Shown here piece by piece: positions 36,624 through 45,197 of a stretch of DNA of 64,000 nucleotides. Below the pieces are notes generated by a model, which did not search any database, was not told the origin of the DNA, and saw nothing but the letters and a program-made list of their open reading frames with translations. How positions within the stretch are numbered: position 1 is the stretch's first letter; each line of letters begins with the position of its first letter. Origin of the DNA: Mycobacterium avium subsp. avium (GTDB taxonomy: Bacteria; Actinomycetota; Actinomycetes; Mycobacteriales; Mycobacteriaceae); assembly GCF_009741445.1 (NCBI RefSeq), contig NZ_CP046507.1, positions 3,534,001-3,598,000 of the forward strand, in the 5' to 3' direction. The position numbers and the translations under genes are program-made.

Positions 36624-37384
36624 GCGCTCACCAATTCGTCTGCACGCCCGGTGTTTTCGGCGCGCTCCCGGTAGATCGCCCGCCCCAACACGACGCCCAT
36701 CACGACGATCCACACCGCGATGGCGACGTTCTTCACCCAGAACGACAGCAAGCCGTCCCACGCCAGCGGGCCGGTCAGCGACACCCCGACGAAGGCCGCG
36801 GGCACCAGCGCGGCGGCCACCAGCAGGTTGAAGTGGGCCACCCAACGCGGGAACACCGGACGCGGCTGGTCATCGAAATAGATTGCCAGAGCGAAGATTA
36901 CGCTTTGCCCGATCAAGAACGGCACCACGATGGTGAAGGTGATCCAGCCGAAGTCGTTGAGCAGCTGAGTCAGCTCGGGGCTGCGTTCCGGCCGGAACGC
37001 AGCCAGCAACCAGCAGACGTTGGCGACCAGGAACAGGGTCGGGCCGCCGGCCGCGCAGCCGAGCATGGCGTAGGAGAAGATCGGCGTCCGATGCGCCATG
37101 CGGCGGATCTGCAGCACGATCAGCGCCAGGATCGGTACCAGGCACACGCCGAACCAGTTGAAAAGGATCATGCTGTACCGGATTTCGGGCAGGTGGGCCG
37201 GATCGCGGTAGAACGCGGCAACCTGGTCGGCCGGCAGCGACGGTGACATCGGCGGATGGAAGCCCGGGAAGAGGCAAAACGAGGCGATCCACAGGACGAG
37301 GGCCACCGGCAGCGTCCAGAACAGGATCAACTCGCCGTCGACCCGGCGCGGCCCCCGCGCGTGGCCACCGTCGACGTCGGACAT
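36620..37384 (-). CDS. Uncharacterised multi-helix membrane protein, first gene of the oxidase-subunit operon
   Basis: A 254-residue integral membrane protein with about seven hydrophobic segments, paralogous to the protein at 35817 (shared RPERSPELTQLLNDF against RPERNREVLGWLYDF, and FPRWVAHFNLL against FPKWFGYLNLC). No function is known. An ATG at 37384 preceded by GGGAGGGAG is preferred over an ATG at 37414 without a ribosome site. It is divergent from a TetR gene with an 18-bp palindrome between them. Confidence 0.75.
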   Translation of the reverse strand: MSDVDGGHARGPRRVDGELILFWTLPVALVLWIASFCLFPGFHPPMSPSLPADQVAAFYRDPAHLPEIRYSMILFNWFGVCLVPILALIVLQIRRMAHRTPIFSYAMLGCAAGGPTLFLVANVCWLLAAFRPERSPELTQLLNDFGWITFTIVVPFLIGQSVIFALAIYFDDQPRPVFPRWVAHFNLLVAAALVPAAFVGVSLTGPLAWDGLLSFWVKNVAIAVWIVVMGVVLGRAIYRERAENTGRADELVSA

Positions 37385-37433
37385 CGGTACTCCCTCCCGG
37401 ACGAAGTCGGCCATTACTCGACTCGTCAGCGAA

Positions 37434-37451
37434 GCTAGCCGATCGGCTAGC
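37434..37451. promoter_or_regulatory. Perfect 18-bp palindrome, candidate TetR operator
   Basis: GCTAGCCGATCGGCTAGC is fully self-complementary. It lies 50 bp before the membrane-protein operon (preferred start 37384) and 32 bp before the TetR start at 37484, a typical place for autorepression and control of the divergent operon. Confidence 0.7.
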
Positions 37452-37483
37452 CTCGGTCAATAGTCGTCGTCTAGTCTCGGTGC

Positions 37484-38086
37484 GTGGGCACAGCACGGCA
37501 GGCGGTCAGCGATGAGCAGTTCTGGCTCGTCGAGCACAGCCCTGCCCGGACGCGGGTGCTCGACGCCGCCCTGGATCTGTTCGCCGCGAACGGTGTCAGC
37601 GGTACGTCGCTGCAGATGATCGCCGACGCGGTCGGCATCACGAAAGCCGCTGTCTACCACCAGTTCCGAACCAAGGAGCAGATCGTCATCGCCGTGACCG
37701 AGCGAGAACTGGGCCGGCTGGTGCCGGCGCTCGAGGAGGCCGAAGCGCACGATGACGGGCCGCAAGCCCGGGACGCCTTGTTGGTGCGGGTGATCGAGAT
37801 GGCGGTTCGTGACCGCCGATTGGTGCGCACGCTGCAGTTCGATCCCGTGGTCGTCCGGTTGCTGGCCGAGCACGAGCCGTTTCAACGGTTCATGGATCGC
37901 CTGTATCGGGTGCTGCTGAGCGATGCGGGTCTCGACGGGCGGATCGAGGCCGCCATGTTCTCGGGAGCGCTCAGCACCGCGGTCATGCATCCGCTGGTCG
38001 TCGACATCGACGACGAGACATTGCTGGACCGGGTCACCGATCTAAGCCGCCGCCTGCTCGGCCTGCCTCGCAAGCCCGTCGAGTAA
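37484..38086 (+). CDS. TetR-family transcriptional regulator
   Basis: A 200-residue TetR protein. The DNA-binding domain is at about residues 21-67 (RTRVLDAALDLFAANG, TSLQMIADAVGITKAAVYHQFRTKEQI). It starts with GTG. By position it should control the divergent operon of two membrane proteins and the oxidase subunit III/IV homologues, through the palindrome at 37434. It ends 5 bp before the convergent secreted-protein gene. Confidence 0.85.
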   Translation: MGTARQAVSDEQFWLVEHSPARTRVLDAALDLFAANGVSGTSLQMIADAVGITKAAVYHQFRTKEQIVIAVTERELGRLVPALEEAEAHDDGPQARDALLVRVIEMAVRDRRLVRTLQFDPVVVRLLAEHEPFQRFMDRLYRVLLSDAGLDGRIEAAMFSGALSTAVMHPLVVDIDDETLLDRVTDLSRRLLGLPRKPVE

Positions 38087-38091
38087 CGCGG

Positions 38092-38511
38092 CTACGTGTC
38101 GGCGCGGATCCAGCTCATGATGCCGTCGTGCGGATAACACACCAGGAACAGACCGTCGGGCGCCTGCGCGACGTAGTTCTGGTAGTTCTGGCACTCGGTG
38201 TTTTCTTCCTTGACTCCCGCCATCGGCGGTGACCGGAACCATCGGGGCTGGTATCTCCTCGGCGAGCCGCAGAACATCAGCCGTCCCGGCTGCGCGCCGG
38301 GGGGTACGACGCTGTCATCGACACCGAAGACGTAATAGGTGGTGTTATCGCATGGAGCGCCCAGAACCTGGTGCGGCATGATGCCCGGAGTGCAGGCGGG
38401 GTAGTCGCACACAGTCGGCCCCGCCAAGGACGGTGGCGCCGCCAGCACGCCCGCGCAGAGCAACGCAGCAACCAGGGCCACGATTGATCGCACCCGATTA
38501 CTCTGCCACAC
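38092..38511 (-). CDS. Secreted cysteine-containing protein of unknown function
   Basis: A 139-residue exported protein. A signal peptide (about 1-30, ending PPSLAG) precedes a mature part with six cysteines (VCDYPACTPG, APCDNT, LMFCGSP, NTECQNYQN, FLVCYPH), probably disulfide-bonded. It ends in HDGIMSWIRADT. It does not match a family known to me. The start is a GTG at 38511; another GTG at 38493 is possible. It is divergent from the Mas gene at 38695. Confidence 0.7.
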   Translation of the reverse strand: MWQSNRVRSIVALVAALLCAGVLAAPPSLAGPTVCDYPACTPGIMPHQVLGAPCDNTTYYVFGVDDSVVPPGAQPGRLMFCGSPRRYQPRWFRSPPMAGVKEENTECQNYQNYVAQAPDGLFLVCYPHDGIMSWIRADT

Positions 38512-38694
38512 CTGAAAAGAAAATTCTCCTGCTTGGAGAAGATGACGCGGGACCGGTCGCCGTCACCGTCGCGCCGCAGCCGACGCCAGTGCGTCCCACG
38601 CGCGGTGCAGTGCGCATTTCCGCATGTGAGAGCCCCCCGGGAAGCCGGCCGACGAGGGCGTCGAGCTCAGGCCCGAGTGATAAGCTGCTTCTCC

Positions 38695-39435
38695 GTGCAC
38701 CATCCGGAGGGGACTGACGCCGACCGGTTCGACGCCGCCTCGACGCCCACCCCGGAAGTGGACGCCGAAGACGAAGTCGCTAAGGCCGAGGCGCGCGCCG
38801 AAGCGGCGCGGGAACGCCTGTCGAGGCTGCGCGCAGCGGCCGGAACCAGCGGCGACGACGCCGCCGAAGACGTCGAACAGCGTGCCACGAAGTCGGCCCG
38901 GGGCCGGCTGCGCCTCCCGCGGCGCCCCGGACGGCCGCGCTGGCTCCGCCTTCCGGGGCGCAGGGCAATCGCCGCCGGCGCCGGAATCCTGCTCGCCTCG
39001 GCATCGCTCGGCGCGAGCGGCTACATGGTCTGGCAACACCGGGTCGCCGCACACAACCGGCAGCTGTCGGACGAGTACGCCGCCGCGGCCCGGCAAGATG
39101 TCGTGCTGCTGATGTCGCTGAACGCCCAGCACGCCAGGGAGGACATCCAGCGCGTCATCGACGCCTGCACCGGCGATCTCAAGAAGCAATTGGAAGCGAC
39201 GTCGGGCCTCATGTTGCAAAAGGCAGAGGAGTCGAAGGCCAGCAGCAAGGCAACCGTGGAAGCCGTCGGCGTCGAGTCGATGAGTCACGACTCGGCGGTC
39301 GTGCTGGTCGCGGCGAAAACCGATGTCACCAACGCGGACAACACGAACCGGCCACCCGTCGTGTGGCGGATCAGCGTTGGCCTCACGCGCGACGGCGGTC
39401 AGCTCAAAATGTCGAAAGTCGATTTCCTGCAATGA
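38695..39435 (+). CDS. MCE-associated membrane protein (Mas type), first of a pair
   Basis: A protein of about 246 residues: an acidic, charged N-terminal coil rich in AEARAEAARE, an Arg-rich stretch, one membrane helix (about residues 90-110, GAGILLASASLGASGYMVW), then an extracytoplasmic domain ending QLKMSKVDFLQ. This is the layout of the Mas proteins encoded beside mce operons, and it closely parallels the gene at 56655. The start is uncertain: a GTG at 38695 is used, while the frame remains open to 38533. It is coupled to the next gene by ATGA. Confidence 0.78.
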   Translation: MHHPEGTDADRFDAASTPTPEVDAEDEVAKAEARAEAARERLSRLRAAAGTSGDDAAEDVEQRATKSARGRLRLPRRPGRPRWLRLPGRRAIAAGAGILLASASLGASGYMVWQHRVAAHNRQLSDEYAAAARQDVVLLMSLNAQHAREDIQRVIDACTGDLKKQLEATSGLMLQKAEESKASSKATVEAVGVESMSHDSAVVLVAAKTDVTNADNTNRPPVVWRISVGLTRDGGQLKMSKVDFLQ

Positions 39436-40036
39436 CTGTCGAGCATGGTTCGTCGCTGGACGACGTGGAGACCACCGACAGGACGGATCGCCGTCCGCGG
39501 GATCTGCTCGCGCCGGCAGGCTTGCCACCATCAAGCTCTGGGCCGGCCGGTGCGCGGCGCGGTGGCGTTCCATCGTCGCGACGGCGTTGGTCGCCGGCGC
39601 GGTCGGCGTCACCGTCAGCCTGTACTTCGTTCTGTACCGGCCGGATCAGCGCGTCGGCGACGCGGCGGCACACCGGGCAGTGCAAGCGGCGTCGGACGGT
39701 GCCGCGGCGGTGCTGTCCTATGCGCCCGAAAGCTTGAACCGTGATTTCGCGAAGGCGCAGTCGTATCTCACCGGTGATTTTCTCGCCTACTACACCAAGT
39801 TCACCGAGCAGATCGCGGCGCTGGCGCAGCAGAAGCAGGTCACCGAAACCGCGAAGGTGGTGCGGGCCGCCGTCTCGGAGTTGCATCCGGACTCGGCCGT
39901 CGTACTGGTGTTCATCAACCAGACGGCCACCAGCAAGCAGAAGCCCGAACCGCAGACGACCGCGAGCAGCGCCCGCGTGACGTTGACGAAAGTCAAGGGT
40001 TCCTGGCTGATCTCGAAGTTGGATCCGCTGTCGTGA
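39432..40036 (+). pseudogene. MCE-associated membrane protein (Mas type), second of the pair, frameshifted
   Basis: The start ATG overlaps the preceding stop (ATGA) and gives MTVEHGSSLDDVETTDRTDR in one frame. The membrane helix and domain (ATIKLWAGRCAARWRSIVA, then LYFVLYRPDQRV ... WLISKLDPLS) are in the next frame, which has no start codon of its own before the helix. One base seems missing between about 39505 and 39522. Repaired, the product would be about 201 residues and resemble the gene at 57542 (shared SDGxxAxLSYxPxxLxxDFAxAxSxLxGDF). It is either a decayed gene or a sequence error. Confidence 0.75.
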
Positions 40037-40169
40037 CCGCGTCCGTCTTTGGCTCAATCGATTCCGCGCCGCCGGCTCCGGTGTTATTCTCAGCCCGCGA
40101 GAACGCCGGCAACCGATGCCGAAAAGCTGCCGTAGGCACTGTCGGTTCATTCCCGCCGAGGAGCACCTG

Positions 40170-40691
40170 ATGCGTTCAGTTCGAACTCTCACCACCGCAA
40201 CGCTGGTCGCTGCCACCGCATTCGGCGGTCTCGGCGCCGCGGCCACAGCCGGGGCGACAACCAAGGAAGAAGTGGCCGTAAACGGAACGTTCCGCGCCAC
40301 GTCCATCGGCGACTGGGCCCAGCGCAACGACCAGTACTTCGAAGAGCCGACGGTCGTCCAGACCTGGACCATCAGCTCGACGTGCGACACCTTTCAGGAA
40401 TGCCATGGCACGGTGACCAGCGACCTGGGATGGACTGCCCCCCTTTATATGAGCGACGGGCAGATGTGGAAGGTGAAACACGAGGTGCCGAATTGGGAGC
40501 GGTGCGAGGACGGCACCGCGTTCACCGGGCAGCAGACCTTCTATTTCTACCCGGTGAACGAATACGGCGGCTATCAGCTCGGGTCATCGACCTTCGCCGG
40601 AAAGGACAAGACGGTCGGCCCGAGCGGCGCGTGCGGGCAAAACCAGTGGCTCGATATCGCGATGCCGCTGCGCCTGGACAAGCTGAGCTGA
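40170..40691 (+). CDS. Secreted protein of unknown function beside the mce operon
   Basis: A 173-residue exported protein. The signal peptide (1-~29) is followed by NGTFRATSIGDWAQRNDQYFEEPTV and four cysteines (STCDTFQEC, ERCED, GACGQNQ). The beta-rich pattern and WTISSTCDTFQECHGTVTSD are typical of a family of secreted mycobacterial proteins without known function. An ATG at 40170 with GAGGAGCACCTG before it is chosen. It converges on mceF; the 72 bp between them hold no gene. Confidence 0.75.
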   Translation: MRSVRTLTTATLVAATAFGGLGAAATAGATTKEEVAVNGTFRATSIGDWAQRNDQYFEEPTVVQTWTISSTCDTFQECHGTVTSDLGWTAPLYMSDGQMWKVKHEVPNWERCEDGTAFTGQQTFYFYPVNEYGGYQLGSSTFAGKDKTVGPSGACGQNQWLDIAMPLRLDKLS

Positions 40692-40763
40692 GCGAGCACC
40701 GCGGCGCCAATACGCTTACCCTGCACTGCTTTTGGTGCGTAGCGCCTTGACCGCTGCGCGGTG

Positions 40764-42494
40764 TTACGTGGGCAGCATGTCCTTCCATGTCTTGGGCGCT
40801 TTCTGGGTCACCAAATCCGACTGCTGATACAGCTTTCCGTCCGGCCCGACGTAACGACCGGTGCGCGGATCGTATTTGGCCACCACGACCGACGGCGCCG
40901 GCTTGGATGCCTTGCCTGCGAACGCGCTTGGCGCGGCCTGGGGCGCTGCGCCGTCGACCTGATCCGGTGCCGCGGGCGCCGGCGGTGGCGGGGGCGGCGG
41001 GGGAAGTTCCGTCGGCGTCGGGACGTCGAGCGGCGCTATGGGCGGCAGGTCGGCCGACATTCTCGACATGGGCGCCAGCGCCGGTGGTCCCGACGACGGC
41101 ACCGGCGGCACGGCCGCCCCGACCGAACCCGGTGGCGGATTCTCCCCTCGAGGCCCAGCCGGCGCACCGCGCGGCACGGCCCCCGGCGGCAGCGGCGTCC
41201 CCTCGACGGGTCCGAAGATCCTGTCGTTGACGGTGACCCGGTCATCGGGCGGGACGCCCTGGGCAAGCAGATTCGGATCCAGTGGGTAGGGACCCAGGAC
41301 ATGCTGTTTCATCGCCAGCGGCATGAAAGGCTGGTCGCTGTTGCAGATTTCGACGGTGGGCGCCCGCTTGCCCGGGTGCCCCATGCAGGGATAGTTGCGG
41401 GCACCGCGGACCGAGAGCGGCGAATCCTGCGGGAGTTTGCAATACAACCCGTCCGGCGTGTCGATGTCACTGAGGTCGTCCGGGGATCGCCAGGTGTTGG
41501 GAGGCATGAAGCCGACGGTGCAGATCGGCGGGTCGTCGATCGTCAGCGCGAAGTCACCCTGGGCGGTGCCCTCGGGATGGTTCGGGGCCGCGGCCGCCTG
41601 CTCGATGGCAACCGCGGACGGCAGCAACACCAGCAGTTGCTCGAGCGAAGGATGGTAGGTGATGCCGATCTGACCGATGGTGGTCAGGTTGGCGAGCAGC
41701 ACCGGCAGGGTCGGCTTGATCTGATCGAGCAGTCGCGACGCTTCGTTCGCGGTCTCGGGACCCTTTTCCAGGATGGTGCGGAAGTGGGAATCGTTGTTCA
41801 CCATCACATCCGAGATGCCGGCGAAGCTACGCGCCCAGGTTCGGATCGAATCGGTGGTTTGTGCCTGGGTATCCAGCAACGGCCCGGTGTCTTCGGTGAG
41901 GGCGCGGGTGCGATCGACGACGCCGTTGGCGTCGCGGGACAACGTCTGCGAGGAGTCGATCAGCGATCCAAGGTCGTAACCGGAACCATTGAAGCCCTGG
42001 AACGACTCGTCGAGCAATTGGCCGAGTTTGGTCTTCGGGATGCTCTGGACCAGGGCATTGACCTGATCCAGCATTGGCCCGACCGGCTGCGGAATCTTGG
42101 TGTCGCGCATGGCGATCACCGATCCGTCGTGCAGGTAGGGCGGTGAATTGGTCCTCGGCCGCAAGTCCACGTACTGCTCACCCACCGCGGACACGCTGAG
42201 CACCTCCGCGGTCAGGTCCGCGGGGACCTTCGGTGAAGTGCTAAGCGACAGAGTCGCTTTCACACCGCTCGGGGTCAGCCCCACCGCGGTGACCTTACCG
42301 AGCTGAACCCCGCGGTAGGTCACGTTGGAAAACCGGTACAGGCCGCCGGTGGCCGGCAACTCCAGCGTCACCGTCATCCGGCCGATGCCCAGCAGGGTCG
42401 GCGCCTGAATGTAGAAGAGCACCATCGAGATCACGCCGATGGTCCCGGCGATCAGGAAGATCGCCAGCTGGATCCGGACGAAGCGCGTCAGCAT
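40764..42494 (-). CDS. mceF: MCE family protein MceF
   Basis: A 576-residue MCE protein, last of the operon. It has an N-terminal membrane anchor (residues 8-30), one MCE domain (about 37-115: MTVTLELPATGGLYRFSNVTYRGVQLGKV), a long helical region and a proline-rich C-terminus (about 420-530, with a run of eight prolines), ending in KLYQQSDLVTQKAPKTWKDMLP as MceF proteins do. It is part of the Mce channel that crosses the periplasm. The ATG directly follows the mceE stop. Confidence 0.92.
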   Translation of the reverse strand: MLTRFVRIQLAIFLIAGTIGVISMVLFYIQAPTLLGIGRMTVTLELPATGGLYRFSNVTYRGVQLGKVTAVGLTPSGVKATLSLSTSPKVPADLTAEVLSVSAVGEQYVDLRPRTNSPPYLHDGSVIAMRDTKIPQPVGPMLDQVNALVQSIPKTKLGQLLDESFQGFNGSGYDLGSLIDSSQTLSRDANGVVDRTRALTEDTGPLLDTQAQTTDSIRTWARSFAGISDVMVNNDSHFRTILEKGPETANEASRLLDQIKPTLPVLLANLTTIGQIGITYHPSLEQLLVLLPSAVAIEQAAAAPNHPEGTAQGDFALTIDDPPICTVGFMPPNTWRSPDDLSDIDTPDGLYCKLPQDSPLSVRGARNYPCMGHPGKRAPTVEICNSDQPFMPLAMKQHVLGPYPLDPNLLAQGVPPDDRVTVNDRIFGPVEGTPLPPGAVPRGAPAGPRGENPPPGSVGAAVPPVPSSGPPALAPMSRMSADLPPIAPLDVPTPTELPPPPPPPPAPAAPDQVDGAAPQAAPSAFAGKASKPAPSVVVAKYDPRTGRYVGPDGKLYQQSDLVTQKAPKTWKDMLPT

Positions 42495-43773
42495 CTATCC
42501 GCCACCTTCCGTCGGTGCCGTTGCCGCAGGCGGTGTTTGGCCGAGACCCGCGTCGGGCAGCGGTGCCGCGCCCGGCGGAGGCCCCGGCAGCGGAGCCGCG
42601 CCCGGCGGAGGCCCGGGCAGCGGATCACCCACGATCTGCCTGGGTCCCGGACCGACCCACGGCGGCCGCAGCGGGTCGTGCAGCGGATCGTGGGTGTATT
42701 GCAGGTAATACGGGTCGCCGGGCTCCGGCACCAGCGGCTGGTCCAGCTGGCCCCAGTGGGTTCCCAACATCAGGCCACGCTTGAGCCGTGGGATCGACAG
42801 GTCCAAATCAACGTGCAGGTTGAAGTAGTCGCCACGGACCGCCCGGTCGACGAAGTTCTGGGTGAACGGGAATACGAACCCCGCCGCGATCGCCGTGCCG
42901 AACTCCGGTCCGACGTCGGCGAGCGCGCGGATGGTCGGCTCCAGGTTCTTGAGGTTCTGCACCAGGTCGGCCTGGGAGTCGTTGACCAACCGGGTGGCGG
43001 TGTTGCTGAAGACGCGCAGCTTGTCCAGGGCGGCGGTCAGGCGTGGCCGCTCCTTGATCAGCACATCGAGTGCCGGCGGTACCTTTTGCAGCGCCTGGCT
43101 GACAACATCGCGTTGCTCGGCGAATGTGCCGGCGAGGCGGTTGAGCGCCTGGATGGAGTCGACGATGTTGTCGCGTTGATCGTCCAGCGTTCCGACGAAC
43201 GTGTCGAGGCGAGTGATCAGGTCACGCACCGCGCCCTCGCGCCCGGACAGCGCGGCGGAGAAGTTGTGGATGATCTCGCCGATCTGTCCCAGCCCTCCCC
43301 CGTTGACGACCGCACCCAGCGACGACAGCGTCTGCTCGGTCGACGGGTAGGCCGACGACCGGCTGAGCGGGATGGTGGCACCCGGCTGCAACCGCCCGCT
43401 CCCCTGCTGGCCGAGCGGCGTATTGAGTTCGACGTGCATCGACCCCAGCAGGCTGGTCTGGCCGACGGTGGCCACCACGTTGGCCGGGACGACGACGTCG
43501 CGCTTCACCGAGATCTCGACGTCGGCATGCCAGCCCTGCACCCTCATCTGACCGACGCTGCCGACCACGACGTCGTCGATCATCACCGGCGAATTCGACT
43601 CCATCGTGCCGACATTCGGGAGCTCGACATGGTAGATGTTGGCCCCCCGGCCCGCGCCCGACCGCGCCGGGCAACGGTAGTGAATTCAGGCCGTGGAATG
43701 CGCATCCTGTGGCGGTCACCATCACGCAACAGCCGATGGCGAACACCCGGCGGGCCGCTACTCGGGCGATCAT
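42495..43773 (-). pseudogene. mceE: MCE family lipoprotein MceE, frameshifted in a G6 tract
   Basis: The N-terminus from ATG 43773 (MIARVAARRVFAIGCCVMV, lipobox ending ATGC) is in one frame. NIYHVELPNVGTMESNSPVM and the rest are in another. The switch is in six consecutive C on the plus strand (43643-43648): five would keep the frame and give 425 residues with the usual MceE layout, including the MCE domain with VKRDVVVPANVVATVGQTSLLG. The C-terminus has a GPPPGAAPLP repeat. One extra base in a homopolymer may be a sequencing error or slippage. An internal ATG at 43604 would give 369 residues without lipidation. The start overlaps the mceD stop (ATGA). Confidence 0.85.
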
Positions 43774-45197
43774 TGTTGTGGCCCTTGCGCCGGCAGCAGC
43801 ATGCCGGACACGCCCGGCTCCGGGGGCGGTGGCGGCGGCATCGGTGTCGATGGCGGCGGCGGCAGCGGCATCGCTGCGCCCGGTATCCGCGCGGGCGGCT
43901 CCGCCCCCGGCGGTCCCACGGGATCACCGGGCAGGCCGGTGTAGGCCGACACCGCGGGCGGGATCTCGGGCGGTCCGGGCTTCGGGCCCTCGCCGCCGGG
44001 GGCGAGGCGCGGTTCGCTGTAGAGGATCTTGGACGGGTCCACCGACTTCTGCAGGAAGATATTGATCGGAATCGGCAGGTTGTTGAAGTTGAGCACCCGC
44101 AACCCGGGCCCGAGGAACAGCGAGCACAGCTTGCCCGATTCGACCGCGGTGATGTTCTCGATGGCACCGACTGCCGTGCAGCCGGGCACGGGCAGCGGAA
44201 CCATGAGGCCCGAGAACGTCGGGTTCGCGAAGTTCATGATCCCGAACCCGCCGACGATGGTTCCGGTGTCGGCGTTGTAGTCGTTGAAGAAGTTGCCCAG
44301 CGCGTTCGGCGCCGCGTGCAGGATGTTTTCCAGATCCATGTGGTGATCCACCAAAATCTGTGTGACATCGGCCAACCGGGCAATCTGCTCGCTGGTCTGG
44401 TTACGCGTTCCGGCGATGAAACGCTGCACCTCGCCGACCGCCGTCGACAGATCGGTCAGCGCCGCGTCCAGGTCCGACTTGCTGTCATTGACGACGCTGG
44501 TGAGCGTGGCCAGTCGGTCGTTGAACTGCACGATCTGGACGTTGCTGTCGCGCAACGCGCCGACGAAGGTCTGCAGGTTTTTGATGATGTCGACGATGTT
44601 GCCGCTGCCGTTGGCAAGGATGCGGCCCACGCCTGACAGTTGAGCCAGGGTCTGCCGGAGCTTGTCGCCGTTGCCGTCGAGCGCATTGGCGGCGCTGTCG
44701 ATGAACCGGCCCACCGACGTCCCCGACACGCCACTCTTGGGCCCCAAATCCGTTGCCAGCCTCATCAATTGGGTCTTGACCTCGTCCCACTCGACCGGCA
44801 CGGCGGTCCGTTCCACCGGGATCACCGCGCCGTCGGGCATGACCGGCCCGCTGTCGCGGTAGGCCGGCGAGAGTTGCACGTAGCGGGCGGACACCAGGTT
44901 CGAGGCGACGATAACCGCCTTGGCGTCCGCCGGAATCGGCACGTCATGGTCGACCTTGAGCGTCATCTTGGCCTGGGTGCCTTGGGGCTCAATGGATTTG
45001 ATGTTGCCGACCTTGACACCCGATACCCGCACCTCGTCGTTGGGGTAAATCGCGGTGGCGGTGGTGAAGTAGGCGGTGATCGTCTTTTGCCCGAAAAACG
45101 TGTTGCGGACGAGCACCGCGGCGCCGGCGAGGATGAGTCCGACCAGGACAACGGCCGCCAGCGCCGCCAGCCTGTTGCGGGGGACCCGGGAGCTCAT
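43770..45197 (-). CDS. mceD: MCE family protein MceD
   Basis: A 475-residue MCE protein. N-terminal anchor (about 10-32: LAALAAVVLVGLILAGAAVLV), MCE domain (about 40-120: KTITAYFTTATAIYPNDEVRVSGVKVGNIKSI), helical region and a proline-rich C-terminus of about 90 residues with a PPPPP tail. The ATG at 45197 overlaps the mceC stop (ATGA). Confidence 0.92.
   Translation of the reverse strand: MSSRVPRNRLAALAAVVLVGLILAGAAVLVRNTFFGQKTITAYFTTATAIYPNDEVRVSGVKVGNIKSIEPQGTQAKMTLKVDHDVPIPADAKAVIVASNLVSARYVQLSPAYRDSGPVMPDGAVIPVERTAVPVEWDEVKTQLMRLATDLGPKSGVSGTSVGRFIDSAANALDGNGDKLRQTLAQLSGVGRILANGSGNIVDIIKNLQTFVGALRDSNVQIVQFNDRLATLTSVVNDSKSDLDAALTDLSTAVGEVQRFIAGTRNQTSEQIARLADVTQILVDHHMDLENILHAAPNALGNFFNDYNADTGTIVGGFGIMNFANPTFSGLMVPLPVPGCTAVGAIENITAVESGKLCSLFLGPGLRVLNFNNLPIPINIFLQKSVDPSKILYSEPRLAPGGEGPKPGPPEIPPAVSAYTGLPGDPVGPPGAEPPARIPGAAMPLPPPPSTPMPPPPPPEPGVSGMLLPAQGPQQ

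Noticed and set aside
40077..40091. ATTCTC half-site upstream of the secreted protein at 40170 as a member of the palindrome set
   Set aside because: Only one half matches; the other half has almost no agreement, so it was not counted.
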